NCBI RefSeq assembly: GCF_000379765.1
Contig: NZ_KB903465.1
Span: 473,182-537,181 of the forward strand
DNA: 64,000 bases
DNA from: Flexithrix dorotheae DSM 6795
GTDB taxonomy: Bacteria > Bacteroidota > Bacteroidia > Cytophagales > Flammeovirgaceae
Direction: 5' to 3'
Part shown: piece by piece, positions 25,388-34,774 of the stretch
Position numbering within the stretch: the first letter of the stretch is position 1
Layout of the letters: each line of letters starts with the position of its first letter
Position numbers and translations under genes: made by a program
The notes under the pieces: generated by a model
Seen by the model: only the letters and a program-made list of their open reading frames with translations
The model's database searches: none
What the model was told of the DNA's origin: nothing

Positions 25388-26686
25388 TCAGGCGATTTTA
25401 AATATTCCCTTAAGGTAATCATTTAAGAATATTCCTTTCGGGTCTAGTTGATTTCTTATTTTTTTAAATTGCCCCCAATTGGTATATGCCTTTTCAAAAT
25501 CTTCATGGCTAAAAGTGTTTAATTTACCATAATGAGGACGCCCTCCGTATTTTTTTAAAATATCTTCCAGTAATTTGAAATAGGCTTTGTAGGGCATTCC
25601 TTTATACATATGCGCAGCAATGTAAGCTGAGGCCCTGCCATGAGCCGGACTAATCATGATGTCATCCTCTTTTACAAATCTGCACTCCAAAGGGAAATGA
25701 ACCTGAATTTTATGATTACTAATGGTTTCTTGTATTTCCCGAATTGCAGGAATGAAATTTTCTCTGGGAATATTAAACTCCATTTCAGTAAATTTTACCA
25801 TTCTGGTTGTCGCAAAAATCAGATTACTTTTATCTGAATAAGAACCTGTAGAAACACCCCAGGCAGATATTTTACTGGAATACTTACTAAACCCGGGAAA
25901 AAACCTGGTAAACTCACTCAAAAGCCAGAAAACACCATTATCTACCACCACATCATTGAATTTTTTAAGGATTTCGTTTTCCTTTTTCACCTCTTCTGTC
26001 TTGTTCATAATTTTGGTTTGAACCACATTAGTGTGTGGAAACCAGTAAAATTCAAAGTGCCGGTTTTCTTTATTATAAGCCTCTAATTTTTGAAGACAAT
26101 CCTCTAAAGTTTCTTTTTTACATTCATATTTTAGATTATAGGCAGGAACACATTTTAAAGTATAGGAACTCACGATACCCAATGCTCCAAGGGAAATTTG
26201 GGCAGCTTTAAAAATTCCCCTGTTTTGGGTTTCGGAACAGACGATTTTTTCACCATTCCCGGTAATTAAAGTAAGCCCGGCAATTTGTGTGGAAAGCGTA
26301 CCAAAAGCGGTCCCGGTTCCGTGGGTCCCAGTATTCAATGCTCCTGCGATAGATTGTACATCAATATCCCCAAGGTTCTCCATGGCAAGGCCGTGTGAAT
26401 CCAATAATTGGCCAAGCAATTTCAATTTTGTACCGGCCTTCACCGTAACCAAACGCTTTTCCTTATGGATGGAAATAATTCCCTGATATTGGTCAAGTGA
26501 AATTAGGATGGAGTCGGTGGGAATTAACCTAGTCCAGCTATGCCCGGAGCCCTTTATGCGAATGTTCCTGTTTTCTGCATTGGCTTTTCGGATAACTTCC
26601 ACAATTTCATTTTCCGACTTTGGATATTTTATTTCAGCTGGAGTGAAACTTAAATTTCCTCCCCAATTTCTAACTTTCATTTTCAT
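25388..26686 (-). CDS. FAD-binding D-arabinono-1,4-lactone oxidase-type protein
   Basis: The 432-residue protein is a VAO-type flavoprotein. The FAD-binding PCMH domain (about 15-185) contains IKGSGHSWT with His49, in the position of the covalently flavinylated His of aldonolactone oxidases, and DIDVQSIAGALNTGTHGTG (about 103-121). The ALO-type substrate domain follows to a C-terminal YGGRPHYGKLNTF (about 386-398), a signature of sugar-alcohol and aldonolactone oxidases. It has no signal peptide. Possible substrates are alditols, L-gulono- or D-arabinono-lactones; context does not decide. The stop codon abuts the helicase stop codon. Confidence 0.9.
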   Translation of the reverse strand: MKMKVRNWGGNLSFTPAEIKYPKSENEIVEVIRKANAENRNIRIKGSGHSWTRLIPTDSILISLDQYQGIISIHKEKRLVTVKAGTKLKLLGQLLDSHGLAMENLGDIDVQSIAGALNTGTHGTGTAFGTLSTQIAGLTLITGNGEKIVCSETQNRGIFKAAQISLGALGIVSSYTLKCVPAYNLKYECKKETLEDCLQKLEAYNKENRHFEFYWFPHTNVVQTKIMNKTEEVKKENEILKKFNDVVVDNGVFWLLSEFTRFFPGFSKYSSKISAWGVSTGSYSDKSNLIFATTRMVKFTEMEFNIPRENFIPAIREIQETISNHKIQVHFPLECRFVKEDDIMISPAHGRASAYIAAHMYKGMPYKAYFKLLEDILKKYGGRPHYGKLNTFSHEDFEKAYTNWGQFKKIRNQLDPKGIFLNDYLKGIFKIA

Positions 26687-26724
26687 TCAGATTGATATTT
26701 CAGATCAGGTTCCTTCATAAAGCA

Positions 26725-26760
26725 AATGACCTATTTTAGTCAATTCTAAAATAGGTCATT
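26725..26760 (-). terminator. Intrinsic terminator downstream of the second RND gene
   Basis: A perfect 15-bp stem, AATGACCTATTTTAG (26725-26739) with CTAAAATAGGTCATT (26746-26760), has a 6-nt loop. On the minus strand the tail is TTTGCTTT, only partly T-rich. It lies 31 bp past the stop of the RND gene at 26792. Confidence 0.8.
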
Positions 26761-26791
26761 ATTTACAAACTATATCAATATCAATAATTTT

Positions 26792-29700
26792 TTAATGCAA
26801 TAGTTTATCCTTTTCCTGATCAATAATTACTCTTTCCACTAATTCTGGAGCTGGCTTCCTACCCGTCCAGATATATTTCGAATATCTCCTCATATCATTA
26901 AAGTAAAGTAACAACACAGGGAAAAACAACAGAATAATAAAAGTCCCTATTAATACCCCAAAGGCAATGGAACATGCCATAGGAATGAGGAACATAGCCT
27001 GACGGCTGGTTTCGGTTAAAAGCGGCAATAACCCAAATACAGTAGTTACGGAAGTAAGTACAATTGGCCTAAACCTGGAAATTCCGGCATCGTAAGCCGC
27101 ATCGTAAACTTTCATACCAGAAAGTAAATTCCTATTGTACTTATCCAGAAATACTACGGCATCATTCACAATTACCCCGGAAAGTGCAATCATTCCAAAG
27201 GCACTTGAAATGGAAATGGGAATTCCCTGTAAAATGTGGCCCAAAGAAGCGCCAATCCATCCAAGAGGAATCATACTCATAATCAAAATACCCTGATAGA
27301 AAGATTTAAAATTGATCATGATAATGAGAAACATGACAAAAAATGCACCTCCAAAATACATGGTAAGCTCATTGGAGGCTCTGGCACTTTCCTGAGCCTG
27401 TCCCCCGTAATCTATTTTTACACTTGGAAAAAGACTCTGGATTTCCGGCACAAATTCGTCTTGTATTTTTGCTAAAATTGGTGGTACCTCTCCATAAGGA
27501 TCTACCATTTCGGCCTCCACTGTAACAGTTCTGGCAGCAGAATAATGAGGTATATCTGCCACTCCCCTTTCTACTTTATAATTAACCAGTTCTTTTAGAG
27601 GCAATTCATTGCCATTGCTTTTTATTTTCATTTGGTCCAACTGGCCTACTTGCAACCTTCCTGATTCCGGATATCTCACCCATACCTTCACTTCATCATT
27701 TCCTTTTTGTAATCGCTGTATTTCTTCCCCAAAAAAGCCCTGTCTTACCTGTTTGCTCACCTCACCTGGAGTCAGGCCTAAAAAATAAGCCTGGCTGGTT
27801 AAATCTAACTGCAATTCTCTCTTTCCTACAGTAATATTATCTGTAATTTCCTTTAGTGCAGATATCTCCGCAAGTTTTGATTTTAACAATTCTTTGGCTT
27901 GCGTCAATTCTTCAAAATCCTTTCCATTCAACCGAATAGAAACCGGACTTCCCCATCTGTTTCGCCCGCCAATTACCAGTTTTTCAGCTTCCGGAACTTC
28001 ACCGATTTTCTTTCTGATAATATTGGTAAGTTCATAACTACTGATGGGATCTCCATCGAGTTCCTTGTGAGAAACAGTTAATGAACCTACATGACTACCG
28101 CTGGCTGTGAGGTTTGAAGACCGACCTAAAGACAGTTGAGTATATTCTACAAAATCAACAGGATCATTGTATTTGGTCTTTAATTCTTCATTTACTTCCC
28201 AAACAATTTTTTCAAAACCTTTCAATACTTCCTCTACCACATATTCTCTGGTTCCTGCCTTAAATTCAATACTGGCTTCCAGCCTGGAGGGTGGAAAACT
28301 TGGGAAGAAAGTTGTTTTGATTACTCCACCACCAATTAAGCCTATTATTATGGGAAATAAAGCAAGTAAAATGGCTACAGAAATCCATTTGTGTTTCATG
28401 GTAAAAGTCAACATTTTACCATAAATATTCAGTTTTAAAAAATCAATTCCCCTGTTTAAATGCTTCCGGATATAGGAATTTTTATTTTGAACCCTTAGTA
28501 CATGTGGACTAGCCAAATGTGCCGGCAATACCAAAAAGGCCTCAATCAGGGAAAAAGCCAATGCCAGAATTACCACCAGCGCCATCTCAAACATCCATTC
28601 CAATCTTCCCTGAAGAAATAATAGTGGGATAAAAGCCACAATTGTAGTAGTTACAGAGGTTGTTACTGCAGGAATTACTTCAAGTGCCCCATCCACAGCG
28701 GCCTGATAGGGATTTTTTCCTTTCTCAAAATGCACATAAATATTTTCCGCAATTACGATTCCATCATCCACCAGAATCCCTACTACCAGAATCATCCCAA
28801 AGAGAGAAACCAGATTAAGGGTTACCCCAAATCCCTGAGCCAGAATTAGCATGCCCAATAATGAAGCTGGAATTCCCCAAGCCACCCAGAAAGACAACCT
28901 GACACTGAGAAAGATTCCCAGGGAAACAATTACCAGAATCAAACCCACCAGGCCATTGTCATAAAGTGTAGCCAGCCTTTGTTCCAGTCTTTCATAAAAA
29001 TCGAAGGTGATGATTAATTCCAGATTAGGATTTTCTTTGTTAAAAGTTTTTGCATAATCATGTACAAAATCTGATATTTCCTGTAAATCCTCCTCCGGTA
29101 ATTTCTCCACTTCAATGGCTACAGATTCTTTTCCATTGAGCTTGGTTTGGTTTGGTACATCTTCAAACTGTTCGGTTATGGTGGCAATGTCTCTTAAGTA
29201 AATGCTTCTGCCATCCACATTAGAAACCAGAGTAATGTTCCCAATTTTATCCGCAGTCGTTTCTTTTGCCCTGCTTCTGATCAGAATTTCCTCACTGGTT
29301 CCTTTGATAGAGCCTGCTGAAATATCCCGGTTATTTACCCGAATTACATTGGCTACCTCATCAAAAGAAAGACCATATTTTAAGAGGGTTTCTTCGGTAA
29401 CTTCTACAGAAATTTCCAGGTTTGGGTATCCGGAAATAGAAATTTGGGAAATTACTCCTGAAGCCATTAATTCATCCTCAATCTCCTCCGCATATTTTTT
29501 CAGCTCTATAAGAGTAGCATTTTCGCCAATTAAACCCAACCGCATGGCTGTTGACCTTGATCTGGTTTTGATGATGGTCGGTCTTTCTGCTCCGAGAGGA
29601 AATGAATTAATTCTGTCAATGCCATTTTTAATTTCGGTATAAATATCATCTATATCAAAACCCTTTAATGTAGTTACCTGTATATTGGCATTATTTTCTG

Positions 29701-29956
29701 AGGAGGTGGAGGACAGCTCGTCAATGCCCGGAATATTCCTTATGGCTTCCTCAATTTTCAGCGTAACCCCTTCTTCCATTTCTTCTGGGGAAGCTCCCGG
29801 GTAAACCACCTGAATAGTAATTAAACGGGAAGTAGTTTCAGGAAAAGAAGCTTTTTTAGTATTGAAAAAACTGATTATTCCTAAAATCAGGGTAACTGCA
29901 ATTACAATATTGGATAGAATTTTATACTTAATAAAATTCTCAACAATTTTCCTCAT
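26792..29956 (-). CDS. RND efflux transporter permease (second paralogue)
   Basis: The 1054-residue inner-membrane pump has the AcrB/HAE-type duplication of two six-helix halves, with proton-relay Asp397-Asp398 in TM4 (GILVDDGIVIAEN) and the TM10-11 segment ALSGVIVNDAVVFLDKYNR. Large periplasmic loops follow TM1 and TM7. It works with a periplasmic adaptor and a TolC channel to export toxic compounds. It is the last gene of a four-gene unit and is close in sequence to the RND at 31552-34719 (for example both have ILSNIVIAVT, VVYPGASPEE and INSFPLGAERPTI). A terminator-like hairpin lies between this gene and tolC, so it may be expressed at a lower level or have its own promoter. A mixed pump of the MdtBC type is possible. 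Confidence 0.95.
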   Translation of the reverse strand: MRKIVENFIKYKILSNIVIAVTLILGIISFFNTKKASFPETTSRLITIQVVYPGASPEEMEEGVTLKIEEAIRNIPGIDELSSTSSENNANIQVTTLKGFDIDDIYTEIKNGIDRINSFPLGAERPTIIKTRSRSTAMRLGLIGENATLIELKKYAEEIEDELMASGVISQISISGYPNLEISVEVTEETLLKYGLSFDEVANVIRVNNRDISAGSIKGTSEEILIRSRAKETTADKIGNITLVSNVDGRSIYLRDIATITEQFEDVPNQTKLNGKESVAIEVEKLPEEDLQEISDFVHDYAKTFNKENPNLELIITFDFYERLEQRLATLYDNGLVGLILVIVSLGIFLSVRLSFWVAWGIPASLLGMLILAQGFGVTLNLVSLFGMILVVGILVDDGIVIAENIYVHFEKGKNPYQAAVDGALEVIPAVTTSVTTTIVAFIPLLFLQGRLEWMFEMALVVILALAFSLIEAFLVLPAHLASPHVLRVQNKNSYIRKHLNRGIDFLKLNIYGKMLTFTMKHKWISVAILLALFPIIIGLIGGGVIKTTFFPSFPPSRLEASIEFKAGTREYVVEEVLKGFEKIVWEVNEELKTKYNDPVDFVEYTQLSLGRSSNLTASGSHVGSLTVSHKELDGDPISSYELTNIIRKKIGEVPEAEKLVIGGRNRWGSPVSIRLNGKDFEELTQAKELLKSKLAEISALKEITDNITVGKRELQLDLTSQAYFLGLTPGEVSKQVRQGFFGEEIQRLQKGNDEVKVWVRYPESGRLQVGQLDQMKIKSNGNELPLKELVNYKVERGVADIPHYSAARTVTVEAEMVDPYGEVPPILAKIQDEFVPEIQSLFPSVKIDYGGQAQESARASNELTMYFGGAFFVMFLIIMINFKSFYQGILIMSMIPLGWIGASLGHILQGIPISISSAFGMIALSGVIVNDAVVFLDKYNRNLLSGMKVYDAAYDAGISRFRPIVLTSVTTVFGLLPLLTETSRQAMFLIPMACSIAFGVLIGTFIILLFFPVLLLYFNDMRRYSKYIWTGRKPAPELVERVIIDQEKDKLLH

Positions 29957-30096
29957 ATAGCAAAGTAGGCAAGTATGTGTTTAAATAAAAACAGAAAGTT
30001 TTGACTGGTTGTTTAGGTTAAAAGGGTTATTCCAATGTAAATCTATCAGGTTAATTTGATGAAATCTTGAAGTGATTTTTAATGTCTTGGAATTAA

Positions 30097-30133
30097 AAAA
30101 GCCAGTTGGGAAAAAATTAACCATCTGGCTTTT
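30097..30133 (-). terminator. Terminator-like hairpin inside the RND gene cluster
   Basis: AAAAGCCAGTTGG (30097-30109) pairs with CCATCTGGCTTTT (30121-30133) with one mismatch. On the minus strand the hairpin is followed by TTTTTTAATTCC. It lies 26 bp after the tolC stop and 140 bp before the second RND gene, so it may reduce read-through into that gene. Confidence 0.8.
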
Positions 30134-30158
30134 CTAGCTTTTCAATTGCCCTGATATT

Positions 30159-31502
30159 TTACTCAATAATATCAATGATCCCCCCGGTCAATCTCAAAAT
30201 AGCCGCATTGGAATCAATCAGGTTGAAAGTAGCTTCCAAATCCTGAACTGCAGCTAATAAATATTGGTTTTGTACCTGCCGGTAATCAAATGAATTAATT
30301 GTTCCTGTTTTGAATTTTTCCAATGAAAGTTCCAGGTTCAATTCTGCGGACTCCTTTCTTCTTGAGGCTATCCCTTTCAACAAAATTCTATTATTGTACA
30401 AATCAATAGCTGCAGCCAGGTCAAGATTCAAAGATTGCTTCAATTGCTCCACCCTAAGGTTTTCGATATCATATTGTACAATTGAATTTTTTATAGCCCT
30501 TTTTACCCGGCCTCCATTGAACAGGTTATAGGTCAGGGAAAAATTAATCCCCATATTAGTAGTTCTTGCATTCGCCACTGGGTCTCTATCTGGTCCTGCA
30601 AGCGTTGTATTAGAAATATCCACCCGGCTTTTATCGTAGGAATAACTGATGCCCATATCCAGTCTGGGATATAAATCAGCTTTGGCCAGACTGATATTAT
30701 CCTTCATGATGGCCTGGGTGATGTATTCTTTTTTCAGGTTGGCGTTATTACTCATCATCCTGTTCTGTAGTTCATCAAAATTGAAATCATCCACCAGATA
30801 CCTAAGAGAGTCTGTAAATATGTAATCCTGCTCCACATCTGAAACTGCCAGTAAAAAATTCAGGTCTCTTACTGCATTTCTGTAGATCAATTCCTGATTT
30901 AGAAAATTAATAGAATCAGTCAGGTAATTACCCTCATCCAGCAACACGTCAGTAGTCACTGCACTACCCAGATCCTTTTTCAGCAATACATAATCGTATT
31001 TATCTCTGGAAACAGTAAGGGTAGTTCGGAGCACTTCGATTCTTTCCTTTTCATAAACAGCCCTAAAATAGCCAAGAATGATAGCTTCAATAGCATTTTG
31101 AACAATTACAGCAGCATTTCCCTCCGACTCTGCCTGCAATTTTTCCAGCCGGGATTTGGTAATGTTCGCCCGCATCCCATCGAATAGCACCCAGTTTAAA
31201 GAAACTGTAGGATTTAGGTTGTTGGAAATAGTTGCACCCTGTAAGAATGAAGCTGGGTTTTGTACATCTCTTCGGTTATTTCCCTGGGTTACTCCAATCT
31301 GAATTGTAGGGTATCTGCCGGCCTGTCCCCAGGTATTGTTATTGGTATTTACTTCCACATTCTTGCTCTCAATCCGAATATCAAAGTTTTTGTCTAAGCC
31401 CAGCTGTACTGCATCAGAAAGTGACAATGGAGTTTGTGCATTCACCTGAAAAAATACCAGGCTAATAATTGTTGTGATAATTCCTTGCTTTAAAAACGTC
31501 AT
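30159..31502 (-). CDS. TolC-family outer membrane efflux protein
   Basis: The 447-residue protein has a signal peptide (1-22, ending FQVNAQ) and two TolC-type repeats of long coiled coils and barrel strands: TPLSLSDAVQLGLDKNFDIR at the start, the repeat's LEKFKTGTINSFDYRQVQNQYLLA near 395-420, and a typical end AAILRLTGGII. It forms the trimeric channel across the outer membrane for the RND pump. It lies between two paralogous RND genes, 50 bp after the first one. There is no lipobox, unlike OprM-type proteins. It is complete. Confidence 0.94.
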   Translation of the reverse strand: MTFLKQGIITTIISLVFFQVNAQTPLSLSDAVQLGLDKNFDIRIESKNVEVNTNNNTWGQAGRYPTIQIGVTQGNNRRDVQNPASFLQGATISNNLNPTVSLNWVLFDGMRANITKSRLEKLQAESEGNAAVIVQNAIEAIILGYFRAVYEKERIEVLRTTLTVSRDKYDYVLLKKDLGSAVTTDVLLDEGNYLTDSINFLNQELIYRNAVRDLNFLLAVSDVEQDYIFTDSLRYLVDDFNFDELQNRMMSNNANLKKEYITQAIMKDNISLAKADLYPRLDMGISYSYDKSRVDISNTTLAGPDRDPVANARTTNMGINFSLTYNLFNGGRVKRAIKNSIVQYDIENLRVEQLKQSLNLDLAAAIDLYNNRILLKGIASRRKESAELNLELSLEKFKTGTINSFDYRQVQNQYLLAAVQDLEATFNLIDSNAAILRLTGGIIDIIE

Positions 31503-31551
31503 CTTAAATTTATATCGATTTGTGGTTGTTTCAATAGAAAATAAATGATTG

Positions 31552-34500
31552 TCAGGTTAATAATTCTTCTTTTTCCCGGTCAATAATTACCCTTTCCACA
31601 GCTTCTGGCTCAGGTTTTTCACCAGTCCAAATCCAGGTGGATTTCTGTCTTATATCATTAAAAATTATAATCAGTACGGGAAAGAATAATAGAATAATAA
31701 AAGTTCCAATTAATACACCAAAGGCAATGGAACAAGCCATTGGAATGAGGAACTGGGCCTGAAAACTGCCTTCCACCAATAAGGGAAAAAGCCCGCACAC
31801 GGTGGTAATCGAAGTCAATAAAATAGGCCTGAACCTGGATATTCCGGCATCAAATGCGGCATCGTAAACTTTCATGCCATCCTTCAGGTTTCTGTTATAT
31901 TTATCCAAAAATACTACGGCATCATTAATGATTACCCCCGATAAAGCAATCATTCCCCAGGCACTTAAAATTGAAACCGGGATTCCCTGAATACCATGAC
32001 CTAAAATAGCTCCCAACCAGCCAAGGGGAATCATAGCCATAATTAATATCGCCTGATAAAATGATTTAAAATTCAACATAATCAGTAAAAACATCACACA
32101 AAATGCGCCTCCAAAATAAATTGATAGCTCCCTGCTGGATTTTGCACTTTCTTCTGCCTGCCCTCCATAGTCGACCTTTACAGTAGGATATAAAGCATTA
32201 ATTTCAGGTACAATGTCATTTTCTATTTTGGCCAGAATTGGAGGTACTTCCCCATAGGGATCAACCAAATCGGCCTCCACCGTTACTGTTCTCGCAGCAT
32301 TATAATGCCTGATATCAGCAACTCCTCGGCTCACTTCATAGTCAATCATTTCATCCAGGCCAAATTCATTTCCCATGTACTTTACTTTCATCTCATCCAG
32401 TTTTCCTACATTTCTTCGACCGGTTTCCGGATACCTCACCCACACTTTCACCTCGTCTTTCCCTTTCTGAAGTCTTTGTACTTCTTCCCCAAAAAATCCC
32501 TGTCTGATTTGTTTTACAATTTCATTATGTGTTAATCCCACAAAGTAGGCCTGACTGGTCAATTCAATTTGTAATTCTCTTTTTCCTACAGTAATGTTAT
32601 CTGTGATCTCATTTAGATCGGAAATTTCATTTAGCTTACCTTTCAGGAAGTTTTTAGCGTTAGTCAATTCTTCGAAATCCCTGCCCATCAGGCGAATAGA
32701 TACAGGTTTTCCCCATCTGCTATTTCCTCCTCCTACAGTCAGTTTTTCAGCTTCTGGTACTTTCCCAATTTTTTCCCTGAGAAGATTATTCAATTGAAAT
32801 CCATCAATAGGATCGCCTTCCAATTCCCGGTGGAATACATTAATAGACCCCACATGGCTTCCACTTCCTGAGCCATCGGTTGAAAATCCGATATTAGAAA
32901 AAGTATAATTAATAAAGTTAACTGTATCCTGATGTTCTTTTTTCAGTTCATCATTCAATTCCCAAATACTTTTCTCAAAACTGGCTATGGTTTCCTCTAC
33001 TATACTTTCCCGGGTTCCAGCTTTAAATTCTATATTGATATTAATACTCGAAAATGGAATTTGAGGAAAAAATGTAGCTTTTATCAATCCTCCTCCCAAA
33101 AGCCCGATGGTAATGGGAAATAATGCAGTTACAACTGTAATTGAAATCCACTTATGTTTTATGGTAAATTTGAGCGCTTTTCCATAAATATTGATTTTCA
33201 GGTAATTGATAGCACTATTCAGCACATTCCTGATTTTGGAAGTTTTATTTTTAGCACGTAAAACATGGTCACTCGCCAGGTGGGCTGGTAATACAAAAAA
33301 TGCCTCAATTAAAGAAAATACTAAACTTAAAATCACCACAATGGCCATTTCAAATAAAAATTCCATCCCTCCATCTAATAGCAAAATCGGCACAAAAGCC
33401 ACCACAGTGGTAGAAACCGAAGTAAATACTGCAGAAATCACCTCCATGGTTCCGTCTACAGCTGCTCGGTAGGGATTTTTACCTTTTTCGAAATGGGCAT
33501 AAATATTTTCCGCAATTACAATCCCATCATCTACCAGAATTCCTACTACCAGAATCATCCCGAAAAGAGAAATCATATTGATGGTAATTCCGATAAATTG
33601 GGCAAAGAAAAACATTCCCAGAAAGGACGAAGGAATTCCCCATGCCACCCAGAAGGAAAGCCTTACACTCAAAAATAAACCCAGGGCAATCACCACCAGA
33701 ACCAAACCAAAACCACCATTACTGATCAACATGGACAACCTTTGGTTAAGCATGTCCATAAAATCATAGGTAACTTCCAGGTGAAGGCTAGGGTGCTTTT
33801 CGTTAAATTTTTCTACATATTCTGCTGCAAAAACTGAAATGTCCACCAAATCTTCTTCAGGTAATTTGTCAATTCGGATAGAAACAGATTCTTTTCCATT
33901 CAATAAGGCTTTAGAAGGAACATCTTCAAATTTTTCGGTAATGGTAGCCACATCTCTTAGCAATAAATTACTACCATCATTATTGGCTCTTAAAATAATT
34001 TCCCCAATTTTTTCTGCTGAAGTTTCCTTGGCTCGTGATCTGATTAAAACTTCTTCGTTGCTCCCTTTGATTGATCCAGCGGAAATATCCCGGTTGTTTT
34101 GCCTCACCACACTGGCCACCTGATCGAATGACAGGCCATACCTGGATAAATTTTCTTCGGTAACTTCTATGGAAATTTCAAGATTAGGAAAGCCGAACAC
34201 ACTTACTTGAGAAATTACCCCTGAGGCAAGAAGGTCATCTTCAATTTCTTCTGCATAGTCCTTAAGTGCAAATAAATCTGCCTTTTCCCCTGTTAAGCCA
34301 AGAAACATGGCTGTTGACCTTGGTTTTTCTTTAAAAATGGTTGGTCTTTCTGCCCCCAAAGGGAAAGAATTAATCCTGTCTACAGCGTTTTTGGCTTCTG
34401 TATAAATATCGTCCAGATCATACCCTTTCAGAGTTTTTATCTGAATGGAAGCCATATTTTCGGAAGAAGTGGAATTAACCTCATCTATTCCCGGGATACT

Positions 34501-34719
34501 TTTTATGGCCTCCTCCACTTTCAGGGTCACTCCTTCCTCCAATTCTTCAGGAGAGGCACCTGGGTAAACCACCTGAATGGAAATATTTCTCGGCTTGGTC
34601 TCAGGAAAGAAAGATCTTTTTGTATTCAAAATACTTAGGAGCCCAGCAATAATCGTCACTGCGATCACTATGTTGGACAGTATTTTAAACTTGACAAACT
34701 TTTCAATTAACTCTTGCAT
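31552..34719 (-). CDS. RND efflux transporter permease (first paralogue)
   Basis: The 1055-residue pump has the same layout as its downstream paralogue: TM4 relay Asp397-Asp398 (GILVDDGIVIAENIYAHFEKG), GGQAEESAKSSRELSIYFGGAFC before TM8-9, and ALSGVIINDAVVFLDKYNR. The two proteins share long identical blocks along their length and near-equal lengths, so they arose by tandem duplication. The gene lies 55 bp after the adaptor gene and 49 bp before tolC, so the order adaptor, RND, TolC forms the core operon. The substrate specificity cannot be told; sequence style is nearer to the HAE (hydrophobe/amphiphile) than to the metal-export group. Confidence 0.95.
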   Translation of the reverse strand: MQELIEKFVKFKILSNIVIAVTIIAGLLSILNTKRSFFPETKPRNISIQVVYPGASPEELEEGVTLKVEEAIKSIPGIDEVNSTSSENMASIQIKTLKGYDLDDIYTEAKNAVDRINSFPLGAERPTIFKEKPRSTAMFLGLTGEKADLFALKDYAEEIEDDLLASGVISQVSVFGFPNLEISIEVTEENLSRYGLSFDQVASVVRQNNRDISAGSIKGSNEEVLIRSRAKETSAEKIGEIILRANNDGSNLLLRDVATITEKFEDVPSKALLNGKESVSIRIDKLPEEDLVDISVFAAEYVEKFNEKHPSLHLEVTYDFMDMLNQRLSMLISNGGFGLVLVVIALGLFLSVRLSFWVAWGIPSSFLGMFFFAQFIGITINMISLFGMILVVGILVDDGIVIAENIYAHFEKGKNPYRAAVDGTMEVISAVFTSVSTTVVAFVPILLLDGGMEFLFEMAIVVILSLVFSLIEAFFVLPAHLASDHVLRAKNKTSKIRNVLNSAINYLKINIYGKALKFTIKHKWISITVVTALFPITIGLLGGGLIKATFFPQIPFSSININIEFKAGTRESIVEETIASFEKSIWELNDELKKEHQDTVNFINYTFSNIGFSTDGSGSGSHVGSINVFHRELEGDPIDGFQLNNLLREKIGKVPEAEKLTVGGGNSRWGKPVSIRLMGRDFEELTNAKNFLKGKLNEISDLNEITDNITVGKRELQIELTSQAYFVGLTHNEIVKQIRQGFFGEEVQRLQKGKDEVKVWVRYPETGRRNVGKLDEMKVKYMGNEFGLDEMIDYEVSRGVADIRHYNAARTVTVEADLVDPYGEVPPILAKIENDIVPEINALYPTVKVDYGGQAEESAKSSRELSIYFGGAFCVMFLLIMLNFKSFYQAILIMAMIPLGWLGAILGHGIQGIPVSILSAWGMIALSGVIINDAVVFLDKYNRNLKDGMKVYDAAFDAGISRFRPILLTSITTVCGLFPLLVEGSFQAQFLIPMACSIAFGVLIGTFIILLFFPVLIIIFNDIRQKSTWIWTGEKPEPEAVERVIIDREKEELLT

Positions 34720-34774
34720 GCACTTTAAAAATGATAGTAGTGTTTATAGGTAGTATTCAACAATAAATCGATTA

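Noticed and set aside
29202..29642. 146-codon plus-strand open frame
   Set aside because: It is antisense to the second RND gene; the long frame comes from codon bias of the real gene and the encoded peptide is Ser/Leu-rich without motifs.
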